This document shows positions 18,645-27,418 of a stretch of 64,000 bases of DNA, one piece after another. The stretch is from Pseudonocardia sp. 73-21 (GTDB taxonomy: Bacteria; Actinomycetota; Actinomycetes; Mycobacteriales; Pseudonocardiaceae), in assembly GCF_001899645.1 (NCBI RefSeq), contig NZ_MKVV01000024.1, positions 57,016 to 121,015 on the forward strand, written 5' to 3'. Each line of letters begins with the position of its first letter. Positions within the stretch are counted from its first letter, which is position 1. The position numbers and the translations under genes were made by a program. The notes under the pieces were generated by a model that did no database searches, was not told the DNA's origin, and saw nothing but the letters and a program-made list of their open reading frames with translations.

Positions 18645-19757
18645 GTGAAGACCGTGCGGCACAGCGCCCGTGCCCGAATCGCCGCGGTGGGCATCGCCAC
18701 CAGTGGCGCCCTGCTGCTCGCCGGTTGCGGCGCTTCGAACGAGACCGCAGCGCCGGCCGGCGGTGGGTCCGGCGGCTCCTCGGCCGCCGTCTCCGGCACC
18801 ATCAACGGTGCCGGCGCGAGCACCCAGCAGGTGGCCACCCAGGCCTGGGTCGCCGGCCTGCAGACGAACAACCCCGACGCCAACGTCAACTACGACCCCA
18901 GCGGTTCGGGTGCGGGCCGCACCCAGTTCATCGCCGGCGGCGTCCAGTACGCGGGCAGCGACTCGGCGATGAAGGCCGACGAGATCACCCAGGCGAAGGC
19001 CAAGTGCGCCAGCGACATCGTCGAGGTGCCGGTCTACGTCTCGCCGATCGCGGTCGTCTACAACCTGCAGGGCGTCACCGACCTGCAGCTGACGCCGTCG
19101 CTCATCGCCAAGATCTTCAACAAGAAGATCACCAAGTGGAACGACCCGGCCATCGCCGCGGTCAACGCCGGCAAGACGCTGCCCGACAAGGCCATCACGC
19201 CGGTCAACCGCTCGGACAAGTCCGGCACCACGGCCAACTTCACCGACTACCTGTCCAAGGCGGCCAAGGCCGACTGGACCTACCCCGGTGCCGACAGCTG
19301 GCCGATCCAGGGCAGTGAGGCCGCTCAGGGCACCTCGGGGGTCATCGGCGCGGTGAAGGCCGGCGACGGCGCCATCGGGTACGCCGACGAGAGCCAGGCC
19401 AAGGGCCTCGGGATCGCCAAGATCCAGGTCGGCACGACCTACGTGGCCCCGTCCGCCGAAGGCGCGGCGAAGCTGCTCGAGGCCGCCACCCGCGGCACCG
19501 ACGGCGGGCAGTACGTCTTCTCGTACACGCTGCCGCGCACCACGACCGACCCCAGCCAGTACCCGATCACCCTGTCGTCGTACATGATCGCCTGCTCCAA
19601 GTACGCGGACGCCAAGCAGGGTGCCCTGGTCAAGGCGTACATGAGCTACGTCATCAGCCCCGAGGGGCAGCAGGCCGCCGCATCCAAGGCCGGCTCGGCT
19701 CCGCTGAGCGACGCGGTCCGAGCGGCGATCACGCCCGCCGTGAACGCCATCTCCTGA
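18645..19757 (+). CDS. pstS: Phosphate-binding lipoprotein PstS
   Basis: The periplasmic-side phosphate receptor of the Pst importer. With the GTG start at 18645 (GGAGG ends 8 nt upstream) the product has 370 residues and a lipoprotein signal ending LLLAGC, with the lipidated Cys28. A Gly/Ser linker is followed by the PstS fold: GTINGAGASTQQVATQAWV, YDPSGSGAGRTQF, QYAGSDSAMKADE, NRSDKSGTTANFTDYL and GTSGVIGAVKAGDGAIGY, all phosphate-contact regions. The ATG at 18627 is less likely because it lies over the ribosome site. It is first in pstSCAB, behind a PHO box, and separated from pstC by a strong hairpin. Confidence 0.97.
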   Translation: MKTVRHSARARIAAVGIATSGALLLAGCGASNETAAPAGGGSGGSSAAVSGTINGAGASTQQVATQAWVAGLQTNNPDANVNYDPSGSGAGRTQFIAGGVQYAGSDSAMKADEITQAKAKCASDIVEVPVYVSPIAVVYNLQGVTDLQLTPSLIAKIFNKKITKWNDPAIAAVNAGKTLPDKAITPVNRSDKSGTTANFTDYLSKAAKADWTYPGADSWPIQGSEAAQGTSGVIGAVKAGDGAIGYADESQAKGLGIAKIQVGTTYVAPSAEGAAKLLEAATRGTDGGQYVFSYTLPRTTTDPSQYPITLSSYMIACSKYADAKQGALVKAYMSYVISPEGQQAAASKAGSAPLSDAVRAAITPAVNAIS

Positions 19758-19774
19758 ATGTCCAGGCACTAGCC

Positions 19775-19819
19775 GACGGGGCCGACCGGTCGTCATCATG
19801 ACGAGTGGTCGGCCCCGTC
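19775..19819 (+). promoter_or_regulatory. Strong stem-loop between pstS and pstC
   Basis: GACGGGGCCGACC (19775-19787) and GGTCGGCCCCGTC (19807-19819) form a perfect 13-bp stem, and inside it TCGTCA-TCA-TGACGA adds a second 6-bp stem. No T-run follows. Located 18 nt after the pstS stop in a 114-nt gap, it probably stabilises the pstS 3' end or causes partial termination, so that the binding protein is made in excess over the permease. Confidence 0.75.
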
Positions 19820-19871
19820 CGGTGTCAGGCCCCGCCCGTTCGTGAGACCGACAGTCGCTCGAGAGGACATT

Positions 19872-20834
19872 GTGAGCGCCCCCACAACGACCCCCCCGCC
19901 GCCGGCCACGGCGACACCGCCACGAGCGGTGCAGCAGCCCGGCGACCGCATCTTCGCCGCGTCCGCGAGGGGGGCCGGGATCCTCATCCTCGTCGTCCTC
20001 GCGGGCGTCGCGGCGTTCCTGGTCATCCAGGCGATCCCGGCACTGGTCGCGAACCCGGCCGACCTGCCGGGTGGCAAGAACATCGCCGTCTACGTCGCGC
20101 CGTTCGTCTTCGGCACTGTCGTCTCCTCGGCGATCGCCCTGATCATCGCGACGCCGCTGGCCATCGCGGTCGCGCTGTTCATCACCCACTACGCGCCGCG
20201 CCGGCTGGCCCAGGGGCTCGGCTATCTCATCGACCTGCTGGCCGCGGTGCCGAGCATCGTGTTCGGGCTCTGGGGCCTCGCGGTCCTGGCGCCCGCCATG
20301 CTGGGCCTGTCGACCTGGCTCAACACCTATCTGGGCTGGATCCCGCTGTTCGCCGGACCGGTCTCCGTCACCGGGCGGACGATGCTCGTCGTCGGTGTCA
20401 CCCTCGCGGTGATGATCCTGCCGATCATCACCGCCGTGTCCCGCGAGGTGTTCCTCCAGACCCCCAAGCTCCACGAGGAGGCCGCTCTCGCGCTGGGCGC
20501 CACCCGCTGGGAGATGATCCGGATGTCGGTGCTGCCCTTCGGCCGCTCCGGGATCATCAGCGGCGCGATGCTCGGCCTGGGCCGCGCGCTCGGCGAGACG
20601 ATGGCCGTCGCGATCATCCTCTCCGGCTCGAGCATCATCACGTTCAACCTGATCAGTTCCGGCAACTCGTCGTCGATCGCCGCGAACATCGCGCTCAACT
20701 TCCCGGACTCCACCGGGGTCGCGGTCAACACGCTGATCGCATCCGGCCTCGTGCTGTTCGTGATCACGCTGCTGGTCAACTCGCTCGCGCGCTACATCAT
20801 CAACCGCCGTCGTGAGTTCTCGGGAGCCAACTGA
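19872..20834 (+). CDS. pstC: Phosphate ABC transporter permease PstC
   Basis: An inner-membrane subunit of the Pst importer, 320 residues with six predicted helices after a proline-rich cytoplasmic start. The ABC permease EAA loop is [22 protein letters not shown] near residue 220. Other Pst marks are [19 protein letters not shown] and [15 protein letters not shown]. The GTG at 19872 is chosen over the ATG at 19842 because GAGAGGA lies just upstream. The stop overlaps the pstA start (TGATG). Confidence 0.96.
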   Translation: MSAPTTTPPPPATATPPRAVQQPGDRIFAASARGAGILILVVLAGVAAFLVIQAIPALVANPADLPGGKNIAVYVAPFVFGTVVSSAIALIIATPLAIAVALFITHYAPRRLAQGLGYLIDLLAAVPSIVFGLWGLAVLAPAMLGLSTWLNTYLGWIPLFAGPVSVTGRTMLVVGVTLAVMILPIITAVSREVFLQTPKLHEEAALALGATRWEMIRMSVLPFGRSGIISGAMLGLGRALGETMAVAIILSGSSIITFNLISSGNSSSIAANIALNFPDSTGVAVNTLIASGLVLFVITLLVNSLARYIINRRREFSGAN

Positions 20835-21931
20835 TGAGCATCGACACCGAACGAGCCCAGCAGGAGAAGGTCGAGCCTCCGCCCGGACCCGTCTCGCTGG
20901 TCCGGGCCGAGCTGCCGCGGTGGGCCCCCTACGGCATCCTCGTGGCTTCGCTCGTGGTGGTCGGCGTCCTGCTCGCGGTGACGGGCGGCTTCAGCATCGG
21001 CCTGTTCGTCTTCCTCTCGGCCGTCCTGTTCGGCCTGGCCACCTACCTGGTCTCGCGCGTCGTCGAGGGCGCCCGCAAGGCCACCGACCGGCTCGTGACC
21101 ATCGTCGTCACGGTCGCGTTCCTCATCGCGCTCATCCCGTTGATCTCCGTGGTGATCACGGTGGTGACCAACGGCCTCGCCCGGTTCGATGCGGCCTTCT
21201 TCACCCAGTCCATGCGCGGCGTCGGCGGGGCCAACGACCTCGCCGGCGGCGGCTACCACGCCATCATGGGCACGTTGATCATCACGGCGCTCGCCGCGGT
21301 CATGTCCATCCCGGTCGGGGTGCTCACCGCCGTCTACCTGGTCGAGTACGGCAGCAAGAGCCGCCTGGCCCGGGCCGTCACGTTCTTCGTCGACGTCATG
21401 ACCGGCATTCCCTCGATCGTCGCCGGCCTGTTCTCGTTCGCGCTGTTCGCGTTGTTCTTCGGTCCGAGCATCCGCCTGGGGTTCGCCGGATCGGTGGCGC
21501 TCAGTGTGCTCATGATCCCGGTCGTGGTGCGTTCCACCGAGGAGATGCTCAAGATCGTGCCCAACGAGCTGCGAGAGGCCGCGTACGCCCTCGGCACCCC
21601 GAAGTGGCGCACGATCCTCAAGGTCGTGATCCCCACGTCCATCGCGGGTATCGCGTCCGGGATCACCCTGGCCATCGCCCGCGTCATCGGGGAGACGGCT
21701 CCGCTCCTCATCGCCGTCGGCATCACGACCGGGCTCAACCTCAACCCGTTCGCGAACCGCATGGCGACGCTGCCGGTGTTCGCCTACTACTCCTACGCCG
21801 CACCGGGTGTGCCCCGCGAGCCCTTCATCGACCGGGCGTGGACCTCTGCGCTGGTCCTCATCATCATCGTGCTGGTGCTGAACCTCGTCGCGCGGCTCGT
21901 CGCACGGGTGTTCGCGCCCAAGACCCGATAG
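20834..21931 (+). CDS. pstA: Phosphate ABC transporter permease PstA
   Basis: The second Pst permease subunit, 365 residues, which includes an N-terminal extension with two to three extra hydrophobic segments (about residues 35-80) before the usual six-helix core. The EAA loop is [21 protein letters not shown] near residue 255, followed by [36 protein letters not shown] matches PstA. It is translationally coupled to pstC (TGATG) and is followed 9 nt later by pstB. Confidence 0.96.
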   Translation: MSIDTERAQQEKVEPPPGPVSLVRAELPRWAPYGILVASLVVVGVLLAVTGGFSIGLFVFLSAVLFGLATYLVSRVVEGARKATDRLVTIVVTVAFLIALIPLISVVITVVTNGLARFDAAFFTQSMRGVGGANDLAGGGYHAIMGTLIITALAAVMSIPVGVLTAVYLVEYGSKSRLARAVTFFVDVMTGIPSIVAGLFSFALFALFFGPSIRLGFAGSVALSVLMIPVVVRSTEEMLKIVPNELREAAYALGTPKWRTILKVVIPTSIAGIASGITLAIARVIGETAPLLIAVGITTGLNLNPFANRMATLPVFAYYSYAAPGVPREPFIDRAWTSALVLIIIVLVLNLVARLVARVFAPKTR

Positions 21932-21939
21932 GAACCGTC

Positions 21940-22719
21940 ATGGGCAAAGCGATCGACGCCAAGAACCTCAACATCTACTACTCGTCGTTCCTCGCGGTCG
22001 AGGGCGTCAACATGACGATCCGGCCGAAGACCGTCACGGCCCTGATCGGCCCGTCGGGGTGTGGCAAGTCCACGTTCCTGCGCTCGATCAACCGCATGCA
22101 CGAGGTGATCCCCGGCGCCCGCGTCGAGGGCCGCCTCGAGCTCGACGGCAAGGACCTCTACGGCCCCGGCGTCGACCCGGTGGGCGTGCGCCGCCAGATC
22201 GGCATGGTGTTCCAGCGCCCCAACCCGTTCCCCACGATGTCGATCTACGACAACGTGATCGCGGGTCAGCGGCTGAACAACAAGAAGATGAAGAAGGACG
22301 CCACCGACGACCTCGTCGAGCAGTCCCTGCGCGGCGCCAACCTGTGGAACGAGGTCAAGGACCGCCTCGACAAGCCGGGTTCGAGCATGTCCGGCGGGCA
22401 GCAGCAGCGCCTCTGCATCGCCCGCGCCATCGCCGTGCAGCCCGACGTCCTGCTGATGGACGAGCCGTGCTCGGCGCTCGACCCGATCTCCACGCTCGCG
22501 ATCGAGGACCTGATCAACGAGCTGAAGATGGACTACACCATCGTCATCGTCACGCACAACATGCAGCAGGCCGCCCGGGTCAGCGACTTCACCGGGTTCT
22601 TCAACATCGAGGGCACCGGCAAGCCCGGCCACCTGGTGGAGATGGACGAGACCAAGACGATCTTCTCGCAGCCGAAGGAGAAGGCCACCGAGGACTACGT
22701 CTCGGGCCGCTTCGGCTGA
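21940..22719 (+). CDS. pstB: Phosphate ABC transporter ATP-binding protein PstB
   Basis: The ATPase of the Pst importer, 259 residues. Walker A is GPSGCGKST near residue 36, the Q-loop region is [19 protein letters not shown], the signature motif is [15 protein letters not shown] and Walker B is [13 protein letters not shown], with the switch histidine in [13 protein letters not shown]. The NPFP segment is characteristic of PstB. The ATG follows the pstA stop by 9 nt. It ends the pst operon; the CmtR operator begins 8 nt later. Confidence 0.97.
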   Translation: MGKAIDAKNLNIYYSSFLAVEGVNMTIRPKTVTALIGPSGCGKSTFLRSINRMHEVIPGARVEGRLELDGKDLYGPGVDPVGVRRQIGMVFQRPNPFPTMSIYDNVIAGQRLNNKKMKKDATDDLVEQSLRGANLWNEVKDRLDKPGSSMSGGQQQRLCIARAIAVQPDVLLMDEPCSALDPISTLAIEDLINELKMDYTIVIVTHNMQQAARVSDFTGFFNIEGTGKPGHLVEMDETKTIFSQPKEKATEDYVSGRFG

Positions 22720-22726
22720 GTGACAT

Positions 22727-22749
22727 CAGTACAGCATCGGCTGTACTGT
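22727..22749 (+). promoter_or_regulatory. CmtR-type operator overlapping the -10 of a leaderless promoter
   Basis: CAGTACAGC-ATCG-GCTGTACTG (22727-22748) is a perfect inverted repeat with 9-bp arms. TACTGT (22744-22749) overlaps its right arm and sits 7 nt before the regulator GTG at 22757, so a bound repressor would block the promoter directly. No ribosome site precedes the GTG, consistent with a leaderless transcript. Confidence 0.75.
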
Positions 22750-22756
22750 CGTCGGC

Positions 22757-23077
22757 GTGGAGACGCTGATGTCCGGAGCCGTGCTCGCGCGGTTCGGGCA
22801 CGCCCTGTCCGACCCGACGCGGGCCCGGCTGCTGCTGGCCCTGCGGGAGGCCCCCGGTTATCCCGCGGAGCTGGCGGAGCTGCTCGGGGTCACCCGGCAG
22901 AACCTCTCCAACCACCTGGGCTGCCTGCGGGGTTGCGGGCTGGTCGTCGCGGTGCCCGAGGGGCGGCGGTCGCGCTACGAGCTGGCCGATCCGCAGCTGG
23001 GCCATGCGCTGGGCGACCTGCTGGGACTGGTGCTGGTCACGGACCCCGGCGCGTGCGCGGACGAGGGCTGCTGCTGA
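22757..23077 (+). CDS. cmtR: CmtR-type ArsR/SmtB metal-sensing repressor
   Basis: A 106-residue winged-helix repressor. The recognition region is LGVTRQNLSNHLGCLRGCGLV; Cys56 and Cys60 lie in the DNA-recognition helix, and Cys100 follows near the end (GACADEGCC). This spacing matches the Cd(II)/Pb(II)-binding cysteines of M. tuberculosis CmtR (Cys57, Cys61, Cys102), and two extra C-terminal cysteines (105, 106) are present. It is coupled to a cation transporter by TGATG overlap. The metal is inferred as cadmium or lead from the ligands; nothing in the window tests it. Confidence 0.88.
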   Translation: METLMSGAVLARFGHALSDPTRARLLLALREAPGYPAELAELLGVTRQNLSNHLGCLRGCGLVVAVPEGRRSRYELADPQLGHALGDLLGLVLVTDPGACADEGCC

Positions 23078-23703
23078 TGGCCGACTGCTGCGCGCCCTCG
23101 CCGGTCCTGCTCGAGCGGCGCGCCCTGCTCACCCGGCGCGTGCGGCTGCTCGTCGTCGCGACGATGACCTACAACGTGGTCGAGGCCGTGGTCGCGATCA
23201 GCGCCGGCACCGTCGCGTCGTCGGCGGCGCTGATCGGGTTCGGCCTGGATTCGGTCATCGAGGTGGCGTCCGCCGCCGCCGTGGCCTGGCAGTTCTCCGG
23301 GTCCGATCCCGAGGTGCGCGAACGGGCGGCGCTGCGGGTGATCGCGCTGTCGTTCTTCGCGCTCGCCGCCTACGTGGGAGTGGAGTCGGTCCGGGCGCTG
23401 TCCGGGGCCGCCGAGGCCGAGCCGTCCACCGTCGGGATCGTGCTGGCGGCGCTGTCGCTCGTGATCATGCCGGTGCTCTCGCACGCCCAGCGCCGGGCGG
23501 GGCGGGAGCTGGGGTCACGCAGCGCCGTCGCCGACTCCAAGCAGACGCTGCTGTGCACGTACCTGTCGGGCGTGCTGCTGGCGGGGCTGCTGCTCAACGT
23601 CCTGTTCGGCTGGTCGTGGGCCGACCCGATCGCCGCGCTCGTCATCGCCGCCGTGGCTCTGAAGGAGGGCCGGGACGCCTGGCGCGGGCAGCACTGCTGC
23701 TAG
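23077..23703 (+). CDS. CDF-like cation transporter lacking the cytoplasmic domain
   Basis: A 208-residue membrane protein with five or six helices. GLDSVIEVASAAAVAW near residue 57 and LLNVLFGWSWADPIAALVIAA near residue 180 carry the helix-2 and helix-5 aspartates of cation diffusion facilitators. The C-terminal cytoplasmic dimerisation domain is absent. Cysteine pairs at both ends (MADCCAP and QHCC) could pick up soft metals. It forms an operon with the CmtR-type sensor, so it is probably the metal-resistance effector. Its TAG overlaps the convergent phoU stop by 3 nt, leaving no room for a terminator. Confidence 0.82.
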   Translation: MADCCAPSPVLLERRALLTRRVRLLVVATMTYNVVEAVVAISAGTVASSAALIGFGLDSVIEVASAAAVAWQFSGSDPEVRERAALRVIALSFFALAAYVGVESVRALSGAAEAEPSTVGIVLAALSLVIMPVLSHAQRRAGRELGSRSAVADSKQTLLCTYLSGVLLAGLLLNVLFGWSWADPIAALVIAAVALKEGRDAWRGQHCC

Positions 23704-24350
23704 ATGGGTATGGCGTCCGGTTCCTGGCCCGTGACGGCGTAGACGGTCTCGCGGGCCACCACCACGGCGTGGTCGGCGAAGCGCTCGTAGTAGCGCGCCA
23801 GCAGCGTGATGTCGACGGCCGCGGGGACGCCGCAGGGCCACTCCGGGTCCATGAGCACCCCGAACATGTGGACGTGCAGGTCGTCCATCGTGTCGTCGTC
23901 GGCGTCGAGCTCGACGGCGAGGATGACGTTGCGCGTGCGGGCCACCTCGGCCGCCTTCAGCGCCAGCTGGACGGCGACGCGGCCCATCTCGGCGAAGTCG
24001 TCGCGCACCTGCTCGGGCAGCGGGCGGCCGCGCTCGGCGGCCTGGGCCACGTGCAGGGCGAGGTCGCCCATGCGCTCGACGTCGCCCGCCGTGCGGATGG
24101 CGGACACGACCTGGCGCAGGTCACCGGCCACCGGGGCGTGGAACAGCAGCGCGTCGGTGGCGATCTCCTCCACCTTGGCCCGGAGCGCGTCGACCTCCGC
24201 GTCGGCGGCCACCACCTGCTGCGCCACGCGTTGCCGGCTCTCGAGCAGCGCGTACGTGGCCCGCTGCAGGGCCCCGGCGACGGTCGTGCACATCTGCCCC
24301 AGCAGCTCGGAGAGCTCGGCGAGCTGTGCGGGGAGGGGGGCCGGAGGCAC
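23700..24350 (-). CDS. phoU: PhoU-family protein, paralogue 1
   Basis: A 216-residue all-helical protein made of two three-helix bundles, as in PhoU. The metal-binding motifs are GDVERMGDLALHVA near residue 90 and YERFADHAVVVARE near residue 195. PhoU proteins restrain the Pst transporter and damp PhoR signalling. It begins 4 nt after its paralogue, so the two are probably co-transcribed, both oriented against pstSCAB. This copy has a leucine-proline-rich N-terminus (PPAPLPAQLAELSELLGQ), unlike the usual MR-x-x-Y start. Confidence 0.92.
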   Translation of the reverse strand: MPPAPLPAQLAELSELLGQMCTTVAGALQRATYALLESRQRVAQQVVAADAEVDALRAKVEEIATDALLFHAPVAGDLRQVVSAIRTAGDVERMGDLALHVAQAAERGRPLPEQVRDDFAEMGRVAVQLALKAAEVARTRNVILAVELDADDDTMDDLHVHMFGVLMDPEWPCGVPAAVDITLLARYYERFADHAVVVARETVYAVTGQEPDAIPI

Positions 24351-24354
24351 GGCG

Positions 24355-25011
24355 TCAGACCGTGAGCGGACCGGGCATCCGGCCGGTCACGACGTAGACG
24401 ATGCGGCGGGCGACGGCGACCGCGTGGTCGGCGTAGCGCTCGTAGAAGCGGGCGAGCAGCGTGATGTCGACGGCCGGACCGACGCCGTGGCTCCAGCCGG
24501 GATCCATCAGCACGCTGAACATGTGCCGGTGCAGGTCGTCCATCGCGTCGTCGTCGGACTCCAGCTCGGCCGCAGCGGCGAGATCGCGGGACCGGATGAC
24601 GTCGCCGGCCTTGCGGGCCAGGCGCACACCGACGCTGCCCATCTCGGCGAAGTAGGGCGCCACCTCGGCCGGGAGCACGGGCTGCGGGTGGCGACGCCGG
24701 GCGGCCTGCGCGACGTGGAGCGCGAGGTCGCCCATGCGCTCGATGTCGCCGGCGCCGTGGATGGCCGACACGACGATCCGCAGGTCGGTGGCCACGGGCG
24801 CCTGCAGCGCGAGCAGGGCGAAGGCCTTCTCCTCGGCCGTCGCCCGGATCTCGTCCACCCGGATGTCCTCGGAGATGACCTCTTCCGCGAGCTGGAGGTC
24901 GGCCTCGAGCAGGGATCGGGTGGCCTTCTCCATCGCCTCCGCGACCTGGTTGCACATCCCGGCGAGCTCGTCCGCCAGCTGGTCGAGTTGTTCCTGGTAG
25001 ACGTCACGCAT
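24355..25011 (-). CDS. phoU: PhoU-family protein, paralogue 2
   Basis: A 218-residue PhoU with the standard start MRDVYQEQLDQLADELAGM and both metal motifs (GDIERMGDLALHVA, YERYADHAVAVARR). From memory it corresponds to PhoY2 (Rv0821c) of M. tuberculosis, which lies in the same gene neighbourhood. It is the promoter-proximal copy of a tandem pair. TAGTCT lies 7 nt before the ATG and a two-repeat PHO box is 31 nt farther up, so it is probably phosphate-regulated and leaderless. Identity to the neighbouring copy is moderate, an old duplication rather than a recent one. Confidence 0.95.
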   Translation of the reverse strand: MRDVYQEQLDQLADELAGMCNQVAEAMEKATRSLLEADLQLAEEVISEDIRVDEIRATAEEKAFALLALQAPVATDLRIVVSAIHGAGDIERMGDLALHVAQAARRRHPQPVLPAEVAPYFAEMGSVGVRLARKAGDVIRSRDLAAAAELESDDDAMDDLHRHMFSVLMDPGWSHGVGPAVDITLLARFYERYADHAVAVARRIVYVVTGRMPGPLTV

Positions 25012-25018
25012 GGTCCGC

Positions 25019-25074
25019 AGACTAGTCGGGATGTCCGGACCCGTCCGGCTGAGCGGGGTGAACCCGGGGTGAAC
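25019..25074 (-). promoter_or_regulatory. PHO box and -10 of the phoU pair
   Basis: On the minus strand GTTCACCCCGG and GTTCACCCCGC run from 25074 down to 25053: two perfect GTTCACC heptamers with an 11-nt period. TAGTCT (complement of 25019-25024) follows 32 nt after the second heptamer and 7 nt before the phoU ATG. The spacing to the -10 is nearly identical to that at pstS (31 nt). Confidence 0.75.
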
Positions 25075-25093
25075 GCTGCGTCGACGCGGGTGA

Positions 25094-27358
25094 TCAGGAG
25101 CAACTCGACGGTGCCGCGGTGGTGCTCGCGGCGGCGGGGGCCACCGCCTGCGTGGGGGCGCGGACGACCTTGTCGAACGAGCGGCCCAGCACCAGCTGCA
25201 GCACCCCGGTGGCCCCCGGGTCCGGCACGGTGGTGGCCGACGGCACGGTGCCGGCCAGCAGGTCCGCCGCGGCGGCCTGGTCGGGGGAGTAGCGGATCAC
25301 CGTCTGGGGGGTGGGCTGGTCGGCGTTGGACACGGTGCCGACGCCGAACCCGAGCTGCTTGAGGGTGTCGCCGACCCCCGCCGCCAGGCCCGTCTGACCC
25401 GACGCGTTGAGCAGCTGCACCGTCAGGTCGCCGGGGGCGGGTCCGGTATCGGTGGCGCTGGTGTCGGTGGCCGCTGCCGGCAGCGGTGCGTCCTTGCGCA
25501 GCGCCGAGAACAGCGCGGCGGCGTCGGCGGCGCGCAGCACGGCGGTGTCGCGGGGCCCGGATGTGGTGGGCACGGACGTGAACGTCACGTCGTTCATGCG
25601 CCGCAGCGCCAGGGACAGCGCCAGGATCTCGTTCAGCCCGGCCCCGTCGGAGGTGAGAGCGGCACCCAGGGCCGGCCGCAGGGCGGCGATGCGCGGGACG
25701 TCGAGGAGCCGGGTGCTGGTCAGCGTCGGGTCGAGGACGCCGGCGACCACCTGCTGCTGGCGTTCGATGCGGCCGAGGTCGGCGGGCGGGTCGCCGTCCA
25801 CGTCGGCGGCGCGCACGAAGTCGGCGGCCTTCGCACCGTCCAGGGTGCTGGTGCCGGGGTCGGCGATGACCGGGCCGAGCACCTTGTCCAGCACCGGCTG
25901 CGTCACGCAGACCGTGACGCCGGACACCGCGTCCACGGCGGCGCCGAGCCGGTCGAGGTCCAGCCCCACGTACTGGGTGATCGCCAGGCCCGTGAGCTGC
26001 TGGATGACACGGGTGGCGCAGCGCGGGCCGCCCATGTCCAGCGCGGTGGCCAGCTGCGTGCGGGCCTGTGCGGGCACGGTGTCGGAGGTGTAGGACGCCG
26101 AGGTCGGGTCGAACCGCTCGCACGGCGGGCGGTTGATCTCCAGGTCGGTGGGGACCGACAGCACCGTCATCGGCCCGCCGCCCGCCGGGACGTGCGCCAC
26201 GACGACCGTGTCGGGCCGGGGGGAGGCCGTGGTGGCGCCCGATCCCGGGGCCGGGCCCAGGTCGGTGGCCACGAGCAGCACGTTCTGCGCGCCCTTCTGG
26301 GCGTCCGCGTCGACGATGGCGCCGGACCCCGTGTCGAGCGCCGCGACGTTGCGGATCGCCGAGCCGAGCCAGCTCTGCGTGGCCCATCCGACGGTGGTGG
26401 TGCCGAACACGAGCACGGCCAGCACCAGGGCGGCCAGGCGCCTGGGGCCCGGGAGGCTCGGGCGCCATGTGCGCTTCGGCTTCTCCTCGGGCTCGTCGGG
26501 CTCCTCGTCGCGTCCGGGGACGGCGAGCCCGGCGTGCGCGGCCGTCAACCGGATCAGGGTCTCGTCGATCCGCTGGGAGCGGGTGTCCTCCGCCTCGCTG
26601 CGCTCGGCCCGCCGGGTGCGTTCGGCCTGCTCGCTGACGTCGGGGACGCCGGAGCCGACGTCACCCGGCCGGGGTCCGACCGGCACGCTCGTGACCATCG
26701 TCTGCTCGGCCGCGGACTCGCCGGGACGGTGGCGACGGGTGCTGGTGGTGGGCGCCTCCGGGCGCCCACCAGATGGTGCGGCCGGGCCGCGGCGGCTCGG
26801 ACCGGCGCCCGTGACCGGCGGAGCGGAAGGGGCGCGGTCGTCGGGCCGCGGGGCGGTCGTGCCCGGGCGGGCTGCGGCGCCCCGGCCGCGCCCGGCCGCC
26901 CCGGTCGGGGGCGTGGCGGCCCGCGGGCCGGGTGCGGGGCCGGCCGTCCGTCGTCGGAGGTCGGGCGCGACCGGCACCGGCGGGCCGGAACGCGGCCGGC
27001 CGACCGGGGGCGGTGCGGCATGGGCCGGGGCGGCCGGCGTCTCCGTGGCCGCGCGCGGCACCGGGGCGCTGGGCCGGGACGCACCACCGGTCTGCTGCGG
27101 GAACGCGGGCGCCGGCGGGAACGCGGGAGGCGCCGACCGGCGGGGAGGGGACATCGCCGGAGCCGGGGGCCCGGCCGGCTCGGGCGCGCGCCGCCGGCCC
27201 GTCACCGGTGGTGCGACGGGCTGCGCGCTCTCCTGCTCCTCCGCCGCCCGCCGACGGGCCGCCCGCCCACCGGAGCTCGGCGCGCCGTTGCGGGCGAGGA
27301 TCTCGTCGACCGATTGGGGCCGTCCGGTGGAGCGAGCACGGTTCTGACCGCCCTCCAC
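25094..27358 (-). CDS. LCP (LytR-CpsA-Psr) family protein with LytR C-terminal domain
   Basis: A 754-residue protein. About 290 residues of basic, Pro/Ala/Gly-rich disordered cytoplasmic sequence precede one membrane helix (RRLAALVLAVLVFGTTTVGW). The extracellular LCP domain follows (QNVLLVATDLGP, PDTVVVAHVPAGGGPMTVLSVP, ITQYVGLDLDRLGAAVDAVSGV, RIERQQQVVAGVLD). Near the end is a LytR_C domain (LTVQLLNASGQTGLAAGVGDTL). LCP proteins transfer glycopolymers such as arabinogalactan to peptidoglycan. The GTG at 27358 is preferred because GGGAGG lies 4 nt upstream; an ATG at 27391 would add eleven residues. From memory the syntenic mycobacterial gene is Rv0822c. Confidence 0.88.
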   Translation of the reverse strand: MEGGQNRARSTGRPQSVDEILARNGAPSSGGRAARRRAAEEQESAQPVAPPVTGRRRAPEPAGPPAPAMSPPRRSAPPAFPPAPAFPQQTGGASRPSAPVPRAATETPAAPAHAAPPPVGRPRSGPPVPVAPDLRRRTAGPAPGPRAATPPTGAAGRGRGAAARPGTTAPRPDDRAPSAPPVTGAGPSRRGPAAPSGGRPEAPTTSTRRHRPGESAAEQTMVTSVPVGPRPGDVGSGVPDVSEQAERTRRAERSEAEDTRSQRIDETLIRLTAAHAGLAVPGRDEEPDEPEEKPKRTWRPSLPGPRRLAALVLAVLVFGTTTVGWATQSWLGSAIRNVAALDTGSGAIVDADAQKGAQNVLLVATDLGPAPGSGATTASPRPDTVVVAHVPAGGGPMTVLSVPTDLEINRPPCERFDPTSASYTSDTVPAQARTQLATALDMGGPRCATRVIQQLTGLAITQYVGLDLDRLGAAVDAVSGVTVCVTQPVLDKVLGPVIADPGTSTLDGAKAADFVRAADVDGDPPADLGRIERQQQVVAGVLDPTLTSTRLLDVPRIAALRPALGAALTSDGAGLNEILALSLALRRMNDVTFTSVPTTSGPRDTAVLRAADAAALFSALRKDAPLPAAATDTSATDTGPAPGDLTVQLLNASGQTGLAAGVGDTLKQLGFGVGTVSNADQPTPQTVIRYSPDQAAAADLLAGTVPSATTVPDPGATGVLQLVLGRSFDKVVRAPTQAVAPAAASTTAAPSSCS

Positions 27359-27418
27359 GCCACCTCCCGTTCGCCCCCAGCCGACTCCCATCGACCTTAC
27401 GGAGAGACGAAGCGCAGG

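Noticed and set aside
25094..27358. Two separate genes (disordered protein and LCP protein)
   Set aside because: The frame is continuous and a long disordered cytoplasmic N-terminus is common in actinobacterial LCP proteins.
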